Of a stretch of DNA of 6,579 bases, positions 6,520-6,579 are shown one piece after another; positions within the stretch are counted from its first letter, which is position 1, and each line of letters begins with the position of its first letter. Made by a program: the position numbers and the translations under genes. The stretch comes from Stygibacter sp964604155 (lineage in GTDB: Bacteria > Cloacimonadota > Cloacimonadia > Cloacimonadales > TCS61), in NCBI GenBank assembly GCA_964604155.1, contig CAZRXY010000065.1, positions 1 to 6,579 on the forward strand, written 5' to 3'. Below the pieces are notes generated by a model, which was given only the letters and a program-made list of their open reading frames with translations, did no database searches and was not told the origin of the DNA.

Positions 6520-6554
6520 GGGGAGGAAGATGGGAAGATGGGAAATTGAAGATG
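6520..6554. repeat. Degenerate purine-rich link with an octamer repeat (GAAGATGG)
   Basis: The heptamer period breaks here. GAAGATGG occurs at 6526-6533 and 6534-6541 in tandem, and again at 6548-6555 after a short GAAATT. The stretch is almost purely purine on the + strand and contains no C. It may be a decayed or differently expanded part of the array. Confidence 0.7.
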
Positions 6555-6579
6555 GTGATTGGTGATTGGTGATTGGTGA
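6555..6579. repeat. Heptamer array resumes, GTGATTG x3 plus partial unit, continuing past the window
   Basis: Three exact GTGATTG units and the first four bases of a fourth reach the window edge, so the array is longer than seen. No intrinsic terminator hairpin, RNA gene or new coding region is visible between the RND stop and the window end. Confidence 0.93.

Overview
The window holds one complete, co-directional four-gene operon on the + strand (about 323-6460). It is a local TetR-family repressor followed by the three parts of a tripartite RND efflux pump: a TolC-like outer-membrane channel, a lipoprotein membrane-fusion adaptor, and an AcrB-type inner-membrane RND transporter. The genes overlap or lie within 13 nt of each other, each has a Shine-Dalgarno sequence, and none shows a frameshift or truncation. 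The outer-membrane channel and the lipoprotein adaptor imply a Gram-negative (diderm) bacterium. Base composition is moderately AT-rich, with heavy use of ATA (Ile), TTA (Leu) and AGA (Arg). The gene order repressor-OMP-adaptor-RND and the VDN/VNN variant of the RND proton-relay motifs resemble pumps of anaerobic or candidate-phylum diderms (Bacteroidota/Cloacimonadota-like) more than enterobacterial AcrAB. This placement is tentative and rests on protein style alone.

Layout. Positions 3-212 are an exact 30-unit array of a 7-bp repeat, with no insertion or deletion between units. Positions 209-239 hold nested inverted repeats. Positions 247-290 form the control region: a perfect TTGACA -35 box runs directly into a 15-bp palindrome, whose 14-bp core is repeated exactly 24 bp downstream across an A8 run. 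These are the best candidates for the operators of the TetR repressor. The four genes follow. The stop codon of the RND gene lies inside the first unit of a second heptamer array (6457-6579, continuing past the window). In that array the unit is GTGATTG, the exact reverse complement of the CAATCAC units closing the left array, so the operon sits between inverted heptamer arrays that share a perfect 29-bp inverted repeat.

How it works together (inference from family knowledge). The repressor sits on the paired palindromes and blocks its own promoter. An inducing ligand, probably a pump substrate, releases it, and the whole operon is transcribed. The RND protein uses the proton-motive force to extrude amphiphilic compounds through the adaptor and outer-membrane channel. 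Substrates cannot be read from the sequence.

The pump operon itself is ordinary. The least explained parts are the heptamer arrays at both edges, their inverted relationship, the way the right array supplies the RND stop codon, and the duplicated operator. I see no RNA gene, CRISPR array, transposase or canonical intrinsic terminator.
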